Shown here: piece by piece, positions 14,766 to 24,236 of the stretch | Layout: the number at the start of each line of letters is the position of its first letter | Numbering within the stretch: the first letter of the stretch is position 1 | Assembly: GCF_004362975.1 (NCBI RefSeq) | Contig: NZ_SNXO01000022.1 | Coordinates: forward strand, 1 to 39,334 | From: Aminicella lysinilytica | GTDB lineage: Bacteria; Bacillota; Clostridia; Peptostreptococcales; Anaerovoracaceae | DNA: 39,334 bases | Reading direction: 5' to 3' | Notes under the pieces: generated by a model | What the model saw: the letters and a program-made list of their open reading frames with translations, nothing else | The model's database searches: none | What the model was told of the DNA's origin: nothing | Made by a program: the position numbers and the translations under genes

Positions 14766-16370
14766 ATGAAGAAGTATATATTTGTTACAGGAGGCGTGAT
14801 CTCAGGCCTCGGAAAGGGCATAACCGCCGCATCCCTGGGCAGACTGCTGAAAGCCCGCGGCCTGAAAGTGGCCTCGCAGAAGCTTGACCCATACATCAAC
14901 ATAGACCCGGGCACCATGAGCCCCTACCAGCACGGAGAAGTTTTTGTTACTGAAGACGGCGCCGAGACCGACCTGGACTTGGGCCACTACGAGAGGTTCA
15001 TCGACGAAGACCTGAACAAGTACAGCAACCTTACTACGGGCAAGGTCTACTGGAACGTTTTGAACAAAGAGCGCCAGGGTGAGTACCTGGGCAGTACGGT
15101 ACAGGTGATCCCGCACATTACCAACGAGATCAAATCGTTTATATATAATGTCGGCAAGACAAGCGACGCCGATGTCATAATCACCGAGATAGGCGGAACT
15201 GTCGGCGACATTGAAAGCCAGCCATTCTTGGAGGCTATCAGGCAGGTGTCACTGGAGGTGGGAAAGGAGAATTCTCTGTTTATCCATGTAACTCTGGTAC
15301 CATATCTGAAAAGCTCCGGAGAGCACAAGTCCAAGCCGACTCAGCATTCCGTCAAGGAGCTTAGAACCCTGGGGATCGCTCCGGATATCATAGTCCTGAG
15401 AGCCAATGAAACCATAGACCAGGACATTCTCGACAAGATATCGCTGTTCTGCAATGTGAAGCCAGACTGCGTCATTCAGAACATCACTCTTCCGGTCCTT
15501 TACGAGGCGCCTGTCATGCTGGAGAAATCCAGGTTAAGCTGGATAGTTTGCAGGGAACTGAACATAGACGCGGGCCCTTGCGATATGACTGAGTGGAACG
15601 CCATGCTCAAGCGCATAGCAAACAGGAACAAAAATGTAACTATAGCCCTGGTGGGCAAGTATGTGAAACTCCACGACGCTTACCTGTCAGTGGCGGAGGC
15701 TCTTCGTCACGGAGGCTACGAGAATTCTGCCCATGTTGATATTAAATGGATAGAGGCAGAGGATGTTACGGCTGAGACGGTGGATGATCTCTTGAAGGAT
15801 GTAGACGGGATTTTGGTTCCGGGTGGCTTCGGCGACAGAGGAATAGAAGGAAAGGTACTGGCGGCAGGCTACGCCCGTCAGCATGATGTGCCTTACTTGG
15901 GTATCTGCCTGGGCATGCAGATCGCCGTCATAGAGTTTGCCAGAAATGTTCTGGGACTGCAGGACGCCAGCTCAGGAGAATTCGACGAGAACAGCGAGCA
16001 TAAAGTCATAGATCTGATGCCGGATCAGCAGGGAAATATACCTCTTGGCGGAACCATGCGTCTGGGCGCGTATCCGTGCAGGATCAAAGACGGCACTCTC
16101 ATGAAGAGGGCTTACGGTCGCGAGGAAATAGCCGAGCGTCACCGCCACCGCTATGAATTCAACAACGACTACAGAGACGCCGTAACGGAGAAGGGCATGG
16201 CCATTTCCGGCACATCGCCTGACGGGAGACTGGTGGAGGCCGTAGAGATCCCCGACAGGAAATTCTTCGTGGCAGTCCAGTACCACCCGGAGTTCAAATC
16301 CAGACCAAACAACGCCCACCCTTTGTTCAGAGAGTTCATAAAGGCTGCAGTGGCTCAGTCTGAGATTTAA
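14766..16370 (+). CDS. pyrG: CTP synthase
   Basis: The enzyme makes CTP from UTP, ATP and glutamine in pyrimidine nucleotide synthesis. It has 534 aa, the normal family length. The N-terminal synthetase domain begins [16 protein letters not shown]. The C-terminal glutaminase domain has nucleophile Cys381 in GICLGMQ and the His/Glu pair in [10 protein letters not shown] chose the ATG at 14766, which has AAGGGAG just upstream. The in-frame extension to 14715 would be encoded by the T-rich leader and is not credible. The long leader suggests control by nucleotide supply. Confidence 0.97.
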   Translation: MKKYIFVTGGVISGLGKGITAASLGRLLKARGLKVASQKLDPYINIDPGTMSPYQHGEVFVTEDGAETDLDLGHYERFIDEDLNKYSNLTTGKVYWNVLNKERQGEYLGSTVQVIPHITNEIKSFIYNVGKTSDADVIITEIGGTVGDIESQPFLEAIRQVSLEVGKENSLFIHVTLVPYLKSSGEHKSKPTQHSVKELRTLGIAPDIIVLRANETIDQDILDKISLFCNVKPDCVIQNITLPVLYEAPVMLEKSRLSWIVCRELNIDAGPCDMTEWNAMLKRIANRNKNVTIALVGKYVKLHDAYLSVAEALRHGGYENSAHVDIKWIEAEDVTAETVDDLLKDVDGILVPGGFGDRGIEGKVLAAGYARQHDVPYLGICLGMQIAVIEFARNVLGLQDASSGEFDENSEHKVIDLMPDQQGNIPLGGTMRLGAYPCRIKDGTLMKRAYGREEIAERHRHRYEFNNDYRDAVTEKGMAISGTSPDGRLVEAVEIPDRKFFVAVQYHPEFKSRPNNAHPLFREFIKAAVAQSEI

Positions 16371-16383
16371 CATAGATTTAACA
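16367..16383 (+). promoter_or_regulatory. PhoP-box-like direct repeat
   Basis: TTAACA (16367-16372), 5 bp, TTAACA (16378-16383). Bacillus PhoP binds TT[ACT]A[CT]A repeats with an 11-bp period. A further TTCATA lies at 16409-16414. The site overlaps the pyrG stop and precedes the response regulator, which fits autoregulation. Confidence 0.5.
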
Positions 16384-16444
16384 CATATATGCTGGCATTT
16401 CTAACACGTTCATAGTAAACTTAAGGCGTAGAAAGGAAATGACA

Positions 16445-17122
16445 ATGATATATTTTGTTGAAGACGATAACAGCATAAGAGAACTGGTACTGTACACCTT
16501 GAACAATGCAGGGTATGAGACCAGAGGTTTCGATAAACCATCAGAATTCTGGCGTGTCATCAAGGATGAGACGCCTGATCTGATTCTGCTTGATATAATG
16601 TTGCCGGAGGAAAGCGGACTGGACATTCTGAAGAAGCTCAGGGCGGCCTCCAGGACCAAGAAGGTGCCTGTGATGATGCTTACGGCCAAGAGCACCGAGT
16701 ATGATAAGGTCATCGGCCTGGATTACGGTGCAGATGATTATCTGCCTAAGCCTTTCGGTATGATGGAACTCATCGCCAGAGTCAGGGCCCTCCTTCGCAG
16801 AGCGGAGCCATCCGCCCGGGAGGAAGATCACAGAGTCGGAGACCTTTACGTATCTCCGGCCAAGCACATAGTGAAAGTTCAGGGTAAGGAAGTCATCCTT
16901 ACATTTAAAGAATTTGAAATGTTGGATCTGCTTATCGAAAATATCGGGATAGTATTCACCAGAGATCAGCTCCTGACTAAGATCTGGGGCTATGCCTTCG
17001 ACGGCGAGAGCAGGACGGTAGATGTTCACATAAGGTCTCTCCGCCAGAAACTGGGACCTTGCGGCAGTCTCATAGAGACAGTCCGCGGAATCGGTTACAG
17101 AATAGGAACAGGAGAAGAATAA
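16445..17122 (+). CDS. PhoB/PhoP-type response regulator
   Basis: The OmpR/PhoB-family regulator has 225 aa. The receiver has acidic pair Asp7-Asp8, phospho-acceptor Asp50 in LLDIMLP and Lys102 in YLPKPFG. The C-terminal winged helix ends in the usual RTVDVHIRSLRQKLG and RGIGYR motifs. I chose the ATG at 16445, with AAAGGA seven bases before it; the ATG at 16439 is too close to that site. The next gene is its kinase and the one after is a Na/Pi transporter, so phosphate sensing is likely. The kinase start overlaps its stop by one base (TAATG). Confidence 0.92.
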   Translation: MIYFVEDDNSIRELVLYTLNNAGYETRGFDKPSEFWRVIKDETPDLILLDIMLPEESGLDILKKLRAASRTKKVPVMMLTAKSTEYDKVIGLDYGADDYLPKPFGMMELIARVRALLRRAEPSAREEDHRVGDLYVSPAKHIVKVQGKEVILTFKEFEMLDLLIENIGIVFTRDQLLTKIWGYAFDGESRTVDVHIRSLRQKLGPCGSLIETVRGIGYRIGTGEE

Positions 17123-18471
17123 TGAGGAACAGGATATTCAGAGGTATTTTCTGCGTTGCCCTGGCCGTATGGCTGGCGTGTCTGGTCCTGGTCATCGGGG
17201 CCCTCTATACACAGTATTCGGAGAAATACAATAACAGCATTAAAAACGAGGCTTATATAGTCGCCCGGGCGGTGGATGTCAGTGGGGCGTCCTATTTCAA
17301 GGGCCTGAAGCTGCAGGAAAGCTACAGGATAACCTTGGTAAACGCTGATGGCAAAGTCCTCTACGATTCCGACGCCGACGTGGACACCATGGGCAATCAT
17401 AAGAACAGGCCTGAGATAAAGGCCGCTATGAAGTCGGGCTATGGCTCTGACACCAGGTATTCGCATACACTGGCACAAAAAACAACTTATAGTGCCGTGC
17501 GTCTTGATAACGGCGGGGTCTTGAGAGTCTCCGAGACACAATTCACGGTTTTGACTCTGATATTATCCATGCTGCAGCCTATACTGGTTGTTTTGTTCCT
17601 GGCTATAATATTATCCTTTGTTCTCGCAATCAGGATCTCACGGAAAATCGTAGAGCCTATAAACGAGATAAATGTCGACGACCCGAGAGAGGGCGACGCC
17701 TACGAGGAACTTAAACCGCTGGTCAATAAGATCGCTCAGCAGAATCGCCAGCTGAATTCGCGTATAACTCAGTTGCAGGAGGATGTGGACGAGAAGACAA
17801 GGGAGTCAGAATTCAGGAAAGAATTCACTGCCAATGTATCCCACGAGTTGAAGACGCCGCTGACTTCCATTTCAGGATTCGCTGAGATCATGAAGAACGG
17901 CATAGTGAAAGAGGAAGACATTCAGGGATTCGCAGGCAAAATATACGATGAAGCTCAGCGACTTATAGTGCTGGTAGACGATATAATCAAATTGTCCCAA
18001 CTGGACGAAAATCAGGTGACGGCGAAAAAGGAACGCCTGGATCTTTACGGCATCAGCGAGGATGTGCTCATGAGCCTGGAAAAGGCCGCTGAATCAAATG
18101 AGGTTCAGGTAAATCTCTATGGAGAACACGTATATGTCCAGGGAGTTTATCAAATATTGGAAGAAATAGTTTACAACCTATGTGATAATGGGATAAAATA
18201 TAACAAGACAGGCGGCCAACTTGATGTTACAATAGGAAGTGCAGGGAACCGGCCGTATGTAAAAGTTGCCGATAATGGCATCGGGATACCTCAGTCAGAT
18301 ATCGACAGAGTATTCGAGCGCTTTTACAGAGTGAATAAGAGTCACTCCAAGGAAATTGGCGGCACCGGCCTGGGCCTTTCCATAGTTAAACATGGAGCAG
18401 CCTATCATAACGCTGACGTCACTATAGAGAGTCAGCTGGGCAAGGGGACAACTATCACCGTTCTTTTTTAG
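17122..18471 (+). CDS. PhoR-like sensor histidine kinase
   Basis: The kinase has 449 aa and partners the preceding regulator. Residues 8-30 form a first membrane helix. An extracytoplasmic domain of about 125 residues follows, containing a PhoR-like LVNADGKVLYDSDAD segment. The second membrane helix lies at about 153-178, and then a coiled linker. The phospho-acceptor is His241 (ANVSHELKTPLTS). The ATP-binding domain shows N-box YNLCDNGIKYN, DNGIGIP and GGTGLGLSIV. All motifs are intact. No cytoplasmic PAS domain is evident between the HAMP-like linker and His241, unlike longer PhoR proteins. Confidence 0.92.
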   Translation: MRNRIFRGIFCVALAVWLACLVLVIGALYTQYSEKYNNSIKNEAYIVARAVDVSGASYFKGLKLQESYRITLVNADGKVLYDSDADVDTMGNHKNRPEIKAAMKSGYGSDTRYSHTLAQKTTYSAVRLDNGGVLRVSETQFTVLTLILSMLQPILVVLFLAIILSFVLAIRISRKIVEPINEINVDDPREGDAYEELKPLVNKIAQQNRQLNSRITQLQEDVDEKTRESEFRKEFTANVSHELKTPLTSISGFAEIMKNGIVKEEDIQGFAGKIYDEAQRLIVLVDDIIKLSQLDENQVTAKKERLDLYGISEDVLMSLEKAAESNEVQVNLYGEHVYVQGVYQILEEIVYNLCDNGIKYNKTGGQLDVTIGSAGNRPYVKVADNGIGIPQSDIDRVFERFYRVNKSHSKEIGGTGLGLSIVKHGAAYHNADVTIESQLGKGTTITVLF

Positions 18472-18524
18472 GACGATTAGATCATAGATAATAGTTAAAA
18501 CTGAATAGGAGAGGAAATCAGTAC

Positions 18525-20267
18525 ATGGATATTTTTTCTTTTATAACCCTCTTTGGAGGGTTAGCCCTGTTTTTGTTTGGCATGAACCAGATGTCGGCTA
18601 GTCTGGAGAAACTGGCCGGCGGCAAGATGGAAGCCATACTGAACAGAATGACCTCTAACAGATTCAAGGGCCTTCTTTTAGGCTGCGGGATCACCATAGC
18701 AATCCAGAGTTCTTCAGCAGTAACAGTAATGCTGGTAGGTCTGGTAAACTCAGGGATCATGGATCTTTCTAACACAGTAGGTGTTATAATGGGGTCGAAT
18801 ATAGGAACCACTGTTACCGCATGGATAATGAGTATGATTGGCATTTCCAGCGATAACTTTTTCATTAAAATGCTTAAACCCGAATCCTTCTCGCCTATAA
18901 TGGCCCTGGTTGGCGTCATAATGATGATGACCTGCAAGACCAGCAAGAAGAGAGATATAGGCAATATCATGGTCGGCTTCGCTATACTTATGTATGGAAT
19001 GCAGTTCATGAGCAATTCGGTAAGTCCGCTGGCAGATTCGCCTAAGTTCGAGTCGATACTGACAGCATTCAATAACCCGCTGCTGGGAGTCCTTACTGGT
19101 CTTGTTGTAACGGCAGTTATTCAGAGCTCGGCTGCATCCATAGGTATGCTCCAGGCCTTGTCAATGACCGGAGGCATAACCTGCGGCATGGCTATTCCTA
19201 TCGTAATGGGACAGAATATAGGCACCTGCGCCACGGCACTTATCTCAAGTATCGGCGTTAATAAGAACGCTAAGAGAGTAGCTGTCATACACATTCTGTT
19301 CAACGTTATCGGAACGGCAGTATTCATGGCAGTATTCTATGGGCTTCACGCTTTCATAGACTTTAAATTTATAAACGATACCATCAGCCCCGTAGGCATC
19401 GCTTTGTTCCATACGATTTTCAACGTGTGCACCACAGCGTTACTTCTGCCGTTCACTCAGGTCCTCGTAAGGATAGCCGTCAAGACTATACATACGGAGC
19501 CGGAGAGAGAGGTCGCATTCCTGGACGAACGTCTGCTTAAGACGCCGACTATCGCTATAAGAGAATGTAATAACCAGGCAGTGGAAATGGCTCATATAGC
19601 CAAGAATTCCATGCTGAAATCAATGGATATACTCTTCAGTTATTCTGAAGAGGATTCGGAAGCCGTTCATCAGATGGAAGGTGACGTGGATATATTCGAG
19701 GATCACCTGGGATCATATCTGGTCAAGCTTTCGGCTAATGAACTTTCAGATCACGATACCAGGCAGATATCCAAGATGCTCCACACTATCGGCAATTTCG
19801 AGAGGATAAGCGACCATGCGGTCAATGTTCTGTCTGCCAGTAAGGAGATCCAGGAGAAGAGCGTAGTTCTGTCGGATACGGCCCACAGCGAACTTAATGT
19901 TGTTGCGGCAGCTCTGAAAGAGATACTGGATATCACAATAAGAGCCTACGATACGGACGATATAGAGATGGCTTCCAGAGTTGAGCCTCTGGAACAGGTC
20001 ATCGACGGGTTGACAGAGGCAGTCAAGCTGAATCATATCAACCGTTTGCAGAAGGGCGAATGTACCATTCAGAATGGATTCGTACTTTCTGATATACTGA
20101 CTAATTACGAGAGGGTGTCAGACCATTGCTCCAATATAGCAGTCGCTATCATTGAACTGGCCCACGACTCCTTCGAAACTCATGAATATCTGAACCAGCT
20201 GAAGTCTGCTGATGATCCGGAATTCAAGAGATTATTTGAAGAATATAAGAATAAATATTCTATATAG
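18525..20267 (+). CDS. Na/Pi cotransporter family protein with PhoU-like domain
   Basis: The membrane protein has 580 aa. The first part (about 1-330) contains two repeated Na/Pi units, each with a QSS signature (AIQSSSAVTVM and VIQSSAASIGM), as in the NptA/YjbB family. Residues about 345-575 resemble PhoU helical repeats. The family moves inorganic phosphate with sodium; YjbB of E. coli exports phosphate when overproduced, so the direction is uncertain. GGAGAGGAAA precedes the ATG. It lies 53 bp after the PhoR-like kinase, probably in the same operon and under its control. Confidence 0.9.
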   Translation: MDIFSFITLFGGLALFLFGMNQMSASLEKLAGGKMEAILNRMTSNRFKGLLLGCGITIAIQSSSAVTVMLVGLVNSGIMDLSNTVGVIMGSNIGTTVTAWIMSMIGISSDNFFIKMLKPESFSPIMALVGVIMMMTCKTSKKRDIGNIMVGFAILMYGMQFMSNSVSPLADSPKFESILTAFNNPLLGVLTGLVVTAVIQSSAASIGMLQALSMTGGITCGMAIPIVMGQNIGTCATALISSIGVNKNAKRVAVIHILFNVIGTAVFMAVFYGLHAFIDFKFINDTISPVGIALFHTIFNVCTTALLLPFTQVLVRIAVKTIHTEPEREVAFLDERLLKTPTIAIRECNNQAVEMAHIAKNSMLKSMDILFSYSEEDSEAVHQMEGDVDIFEDHLGSYLVKLSANELSDHDTRQISKMLHTIGNFERISDHAVNVLSASKEIQEKSVVLSDTAHSELNVVAAALKEILDITIRAYDTDDIEMASRVEPLEQVIDGLTEAVKLNHINRLQKGECTIQNGFVLSDILTNYERVSDHCSNIAVAIIELAHDSFETHEYLNQLKSADDPEFKRLFEEYKNKYSI

Positions 20268-20278
20268 AGGACAAGCCC

Positions 20279-20307
20279 TTGAAAAATCTTTGAAAATTGT
20301 ATATAAT
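20279..20307 (+). promoter_or_regulatory. mreB promoter
   Basis: TTGAAA (20279-20284), 17 bp, TATAAT (20302-20307). It starts the transcript about 75 nt before the mreB ATG. Confidence 0.75.
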
Positions 20308-20387
20308 ATTAGTTCAGTGAATCAATAGTACATAATGATAAGAAATATTTGTATGAATATAGCATACAATTGGTAAGGAGATAGAAA

Positions 20388-21404
20388 ATGGCTTCGGAAG
20401 TTGGAATAGATCTGGGAACAGCCAATGTGCTGGTATATATAAAGGGCAAGGGCATCGTATTGAACGAGCCTTCAGTAGTAGCCGTAAACAAGGATACAGA
20501 TGAGATCCTCGCCATAGGTGAGGAAGCTCGTCAGATGCTGGGCAGGACTCCTGCCAACATAGTTGCGGCCAAACCTTTGAAAGATGGAGTAATCTCAGAT
20601 TATGATATTACAGAGAGAATGCTTAAGTACTTCATACGCAAGACCTGTGGAAGCGGCAGATTTTTCAAGCCGAGAATAATGGTCTGCGTACCGAGTGGAG
20701 TTACAGAAGTAGAGAAACGTGCCGTAAGAGAGGCGGCTACACAGGCTGGAGGCAAGGAAGTTTACCTTATGGAAGAGCCTATGGCAGCGGCTATCGGATC
20801 AGGTCTGGATGTTACAGAACCTGACGGCAAGATGGTAATAGATATAGGCGGAGGCACTACGGATATAGCTGTTATAGCTCTCGGAGGAATCGTCACCAGC
20901 ACATCTGTCAAGGTTGCGGGAGACAAGTTCGATGAGTCTATAATCAGATATATGAGGAAAGTCCACAAGCTGTATATCGGAGAAAGAACAGGCGAGAATA
21001 TCAAGCAGGCTATAGGAACGGCTTTCCCGAGAGAGGAAGAGGTTTCCATGGAGTGCAGAGGTCGTGACCTGGTAACAGGCCTGCCTAAGACTGTAGACAT
21101 CACTTCAGAAGAAGTAATGGAAGCACTGGAGGAGCCACTGCATCTCATATGCGAGGCTGTCCACGGAGTTTTGGAAAAGACACCGCCGGAATTGTCGGCT
21201 GACATCAGCAGCTCAGGCATCGTCGTAACAGGCGGTGGCGCACTGCTTTATGGAATAGACAGAAAGATCCAGGAGAGAACAGGGATCGAAGTAAGGATAG
21301 TTGAAGATCCTAAGTCCTGTGTCGCCATAGGTACGGGCAAGGCTCTCGACGAGCTTGACGCCATCCAGTCCAATAGCTTGAACAGAAAAGATCCATTTAA
21401 TTAA
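20388..21404 (+). CDS. mreB: MreB/Mbl rod-shape actin homologue
   Basis: The 338-aa bacterial actin polymerises on the inner face of the membrane and guides cell-wall synthesis. It has the phosphate-1 motif DLGTANVLVY near residue 8, the IDIGGGTTDIAVI phosphate-2 loop and the VVTGGGALL adenosine motif. It lacks neighbouring mreC and mreD, so it may be an Mbl-type second copy rather than the main MreB; sequence alone does not decide. It has its own promoter, an AAGGAG ribosome binding site and a strong terminator, so it is monocistronic. Confidence 0.93.
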   Translation: MASEVGIDLGTANVLVYIKGKGIVLNEPSVVAVNKDTDEILAIGEEARQMLGRTPANIVAAKPLKDGVISDYDITERMLKYFIRKTCGSGRFFKPRIMVCVPSGVTEVEKRAVREAATQAGGKEVYLMEEPMAAAIGSGLDVTEPDGKMVIDIGGGTTDIAVIALGGIVTSTSVKVAGDKFDESIIRYMRKVHKLYIGERTGENIKQAIGTAFPREEEVSMECRGRDLVTGLPKTVDITSEEVMEALEEPLHLICEAVHGVLEKTPPELSADISSSGIVVTGGGALLYGIDRKIQERTGIEVRIVEDPKSCVAIGTGKALDELDAIQSNSLNRKDPFN

Positions 21405-21412
21405 TATAGCAA

Positions 21413-21456
21413 CTCTCCACAATTATGGCATTGCCTTTTGTGGAGAGATTTTTTTT
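21413..21456 (+). terminator. Strong intrinsic terminator after mreB
   Basis: CTCTCCACAA (21413-21422) pairs perfectly with TTGTGGAGAG (21438-21447), and ATTTTTTTT follows. It isolates mreB from the methyltransferase gene, whose ribosome binding site CGGAGA begins directly after the T-run. Confidence 0.92.
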
Positions 21457-21467
21457 CGGAGACAATA

Positions 21468-22595
21468 ATGAGATTAAAATTGATAGCCACGGCCACATTT
21501 GGCCTTGAGGCGGTAGTAAAGAGAGAGATCCAGAGCCTGGGTTACGAGATCGAGAAAACTGAAGACGGCAAGGTGACATTCATCGGCGACGAGAGAGCCA
21601 TAGTCAGGTGTAACCTGTGGTTACGCAGCGCTGACAGAGTTCTGTTGAAGATGGGCGAGTTCAAAGCCCTGGAATTTGAAGAATTATTCCAGCAGGTCAA
21701 GGGTATGGCCTGGGAAGAACTGATACCTATGGACGGAAAGTTCACAGTCACAGGGACATCGGTAAAGTCTCAGCTACACAGCGTGCCTGCCTGTCAGAGC
21801 ATAGTCAAGAAGGCTATAGTCGAGAGGATGAGAGAGTATTACAGCATCGATCAGTTCCCGGAAACAGGAGCCGAGTATACGGTGAAGGTCACCATGCTGA
21901 AGGATAACGCTGTCATAACTGTAGACACCAGCGGAGCCGGACTTCATAAGCGGGGATACAGAGTTGAGGACGTAGAGGCGCCAATCAAGGAGACCCTTGC
22001 GGCAGCCATGGTCCAGCTTTCCTTTTGGAAACCGGGGCGCCTGCTTATCGACCCGTGCTGCGGTTCGGGCACTATCCCTATAGAGGCCGCCATGATAGGA
22101 CGGAACATAGCTCCCGGCCTTGGCAGAAAGTTCGCTTCAGAGGAATGGGGATTCATACCCGTTGACTTTTGGAAAGAAGAAAAAAAGAACGCCTTTGAGG
22201 CAATGGATTATGACGCAGACCTGAAGATATACGGCGGCGACATTGACAAGCGCGCGGTGAAAGCCGCTGAAGCCAACGCCGAGGAAGCCGGAGTCGATGA
22301 CTGCATAGAATTCGCCTGCGAAGACGTGGCTAAACTCAGAGCCACAGAAACCGGAGGCATAATAATTACCAATCCGCCTTACGGCGAGCGCATAGGCAAC
22401 CAGAAGCAGATAGATAAAATCTACGACACATATAAGAAGTTCTTCGCAGACAACCCAAGCTGGTCTTTGTTCATGGTCACCACGGATAAAGATGTCGAGG
22501 ACAGGATCTTCGGACGCAAAGCCGACAGGCGGCGCAAACTGTATAACGGCCGGCTGGAAGTCTGCTATTATCAGTTCCACGGCAAGAAGGAGTAG
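21468..22595 (+). CDS. THUMP-domain 23S rRNA methyltransferase (RlmL/YpsC-like)
   Basis: The 375-aa SAM-dependent RNA methyltransferase has an N-terminal THUMP RNA-binding region (about 1-160). A Rossmann methyltransferase domain follows with DPCCGSGTIPIEAA (from Asp195) and the catalytic NPPYGER (from Asn302), as in guanine-N2 methyltransferases. It matches the Gram-positive YpsC family and the N-terminal half of E. coli RlmKL, which modifies G2445. I chose the ATG at 21468; an upstream GTG at 21438 lies within the mreB terminator. It is followed after 5 bp by the MocR gene. Confidence 0.92.
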   Translation: MRLKLIATATFGLEAVVKREIQSLGYEIEKTEDGKVTFIGDERAIVRCNLWLRSADRVLLKMGEFKALEFEELFQQVKGMAWEELIPMDGKFTVTGTSVKSQLHSVPACQSIVKKAIVERMREYYSIDQFPETGAEYTVKVTMLKDNAVITVDTSGAGLHKRGYRVEDVEAPIKETLAAAMVQLSFWKPGRLLIDPCCGSGTIPIEAAMIGRNIAPGLGRKFASEEWGFIPVDFWKEEKKNAFEAMDYDADLKIYGGDIDKRAVKAAEANAEEAGVDDCIEFACEDVAKLRATETGGIIITNPPYGERIGNQKQIDKIYDTYKKFFADNPSWSLFMVTTDKDVEDRIFGRKADRRRKLYNGRLEVCYYQFHGKKE

Positions 22596-22600
22596 CCCTC

Positions 22601-24070
22601 ATGGATATCAAGCTGAACAAAAATCTGCATACGCCATATTACTGGCAGATCGCTGATCAGATCAAGAGGAAAATCATCACCGGTCAGCTGGCGGATGGCT
22701 CAGTTCTGCCTTCGGAGCGGAAGCTATCGTCGATCCTAGGGGTCCACAGGAATACTATAATCAGGGCTTACGACACACTGAAAGATGCCGATCTGATCGA
22801 GTCCAGGCAGGGCGTCGGTTATCTAGTGTCCTACGGCAGCAGTGAAACCGAGGATCTCAGCGAGAATCCGCGGCATAAGGTCAACTGGAGCCACGCCATT
22901 AAAGACGAGTATCTGGACATGAAGGAAACCTATGATGACATATTCGTCAAGTTCACCGAGGGCAACAAAATTTCCATGTCCACGGGCATGCCGCCGGCTA
23001 TATATGAAGAGGACAAGCTGGGTGAAGATCTGGCGTCCATACTCAATGAAAGTGCGGCGCTGCCGGCATATCTGGCCCCTTACCAAGGGGATACCAATCT
23101 CAGGCAGCAGCTTCTGGCCTTTCTTAGAACAAAGGGTATCAAGGCGGGCCTGGGCCAGCTTCAGGTGCTGTCGGAGACTAATCAGGCTATGGACTTTCTC
23201 ATTACGGCCCTGGTCAGCCCCGGGGATTGCGTAATTATTGAGGAGCCGGTCTCGCCGGACGTTTACAGGGCCATCCAGCTGGCAGGATGCCGCTATTTTA
23301 CTCTGCCCGTAGATAAGGACGGCATGAACTGTGATAACATAGAGTCCCTCATAGAAAAACATGAGCCTAAGTTCATCTATGTCAACTCCAGCTATCAGGA
23401 TCCAACAGGGGTAATAATGTCCATGGAGCGCAGGAAGCACCTGCTGGCCATATCGGAGAAATACCGTATTCCGATAATAGAGGAAGACGCCGCATCAGAA
23501 CTGAATTACGAGGATGGAGCGATCCCCAGCATCAAATCTATGGATAGAAATGACAATGTGATTTACATTTACTCATTTTCACTCACATTTATTCCGGGAT
23601 TGTCGCTGGCTCTGGTCGTAGCCAACGAGAGACTCATCAGGAGCCTCAGCTATCTGGTATCCATACGCATCATGTCCATCAACTGGATGACTCAGAAACT
23701 TCTGGGAAAATACCTGGCTGACGGCAGATATTATGAAAAAGTCGAGAAAATCCGTAAGGGAAACCGCCAGAAACGCGATGTACTTTGTTCATACTTGGAC
23801 AGAGCCACATCCATAGGCGTCAGATACAGAAAACCTCGGGGCGGAGTGTACGTCTGGTGCCAGCTGCCGGAAGGACTCAACGGTATGGACGTAGCCGAAG
23901 AAGCAACCAAGGCAGGCATAACTGTAGTCCCTGGCGAGGTTTTTTATCCTATGCATAACGGCGGATTCGATCATCTGCGTCTGAACTACTCTTACGAATC
24001 CACATATTGGCTGTCTGAGGGCGCGAATAGACTTGTGGAATTGCTCAGAACAATGTATAATAGACTGTAG
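22601..24070 (+). CDS. MocR-family regulator with substituted PLP lysine
   Basis: The protein has 489 aa, full length for MocR/PdxR regulators. Residues 10-80 are a GntR winged helix (LPSERKLSSILGVHRNTI). The rest is a type I aminotransferase fold: NSSYQDPTG, IEEDAASEL, and RKPRGGVYVWCQLP. The Schiff-base site, normally SFSKT in a context like IPGLRLGY, reads SFSLT with IPGLSLAL. Leu328 therefore replaces the lysine and a Ser replaces the following arginine. The usual Asp-Tyr pair also reads EEDA. It probably cannot form a PLP aldimine. It lies just before the arc operon and a tandem repeat that may be its operator. Loss of PLP use rather than decay is likely, because the frame is intact. Confidence 0.85.
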   Translation: MDIKLNKNLHTPYYWQIADQIKRKIITGQLADGSVLPSERKLSSILGVHRNTIIRAYDTLKDADLIESRQGVGYLVSYGSSETEDLSENPRHKVNWSHAIKDEYLDMKETYDDIFVKFTEGNKISMSTGMPPAIYEEDKLGEDLASILNESAALPAYLAPYQGDTNLRQQLLAFLRTKGIKAGLGQLQVLSETNQAMDFLITALVSPGDCVIIEEPVSPDVYRAIQLAGCRYFTLPVDKDGMNCDNIESLIEKHEPKFIYVNSSYQDPTGVIMSMERRKHLLAISEKYRIPIIEEDAASELNYEDGAIPSIKSMDRNDNVIYIYSFSLTFIPGLSLALVVANERLIRSLSYLVSIRIMSINWMTQKLLGKYLADGRYYEKVEKIRKGNRQKRDVLCSYLDRATSIGVRYRKPRGGVYVWCQLPEGLNGMDVAEEATKAGITVVPGEVFYPMHNGGFDHLRLNYSYESTYWLSEGANRLVELLRTMYNRL

Positions 24071-24098
24071 AAAAATGCGAAGAAATGCAAGATTATGC

Positions 24099-24146
24099 GG
24101 TACTGGTACTTTAATTTTTGAAGGTACTGGTACTTTAATTTTTTGA
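24099..24146 (+). repeat. Two tandem 24-bp repeats before the arc operon
   Basis: GGTACTGGTACTTTAA plus a T-run occurs at 24099-24122 and again at 24123-24146, nearly identical. Each copy has two GGTACT half-sites. The second copy runs into the -35 box of the ornithine carbamoyltransferase promoter. Direct repeats next to the -35 are typical of MocR/GabR-type operators, and a MocR gene ends 28 bp upstream. Confidence 0.75.
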
Positions 24147-24172
24147 CAAATATAGTATCATCTTCGTATAAA
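24143..24172 (+). promoter_or_regulatory. Promoter of the arginine deiminase operon
   Basis: TTGACA (24143-24148), 18 bp, TATAAA (24167-24172). The leader is about 57 nt and ends with AAAAAAAGGAG before the ATG at 24237. Confidence 0.7.
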
Positions 24173-24236
24173 GTATATATCAAATCCGTTATGGTGACGA
24201 TTAAAATATGATTTATTAAAAAAAGGAGAAATAACA

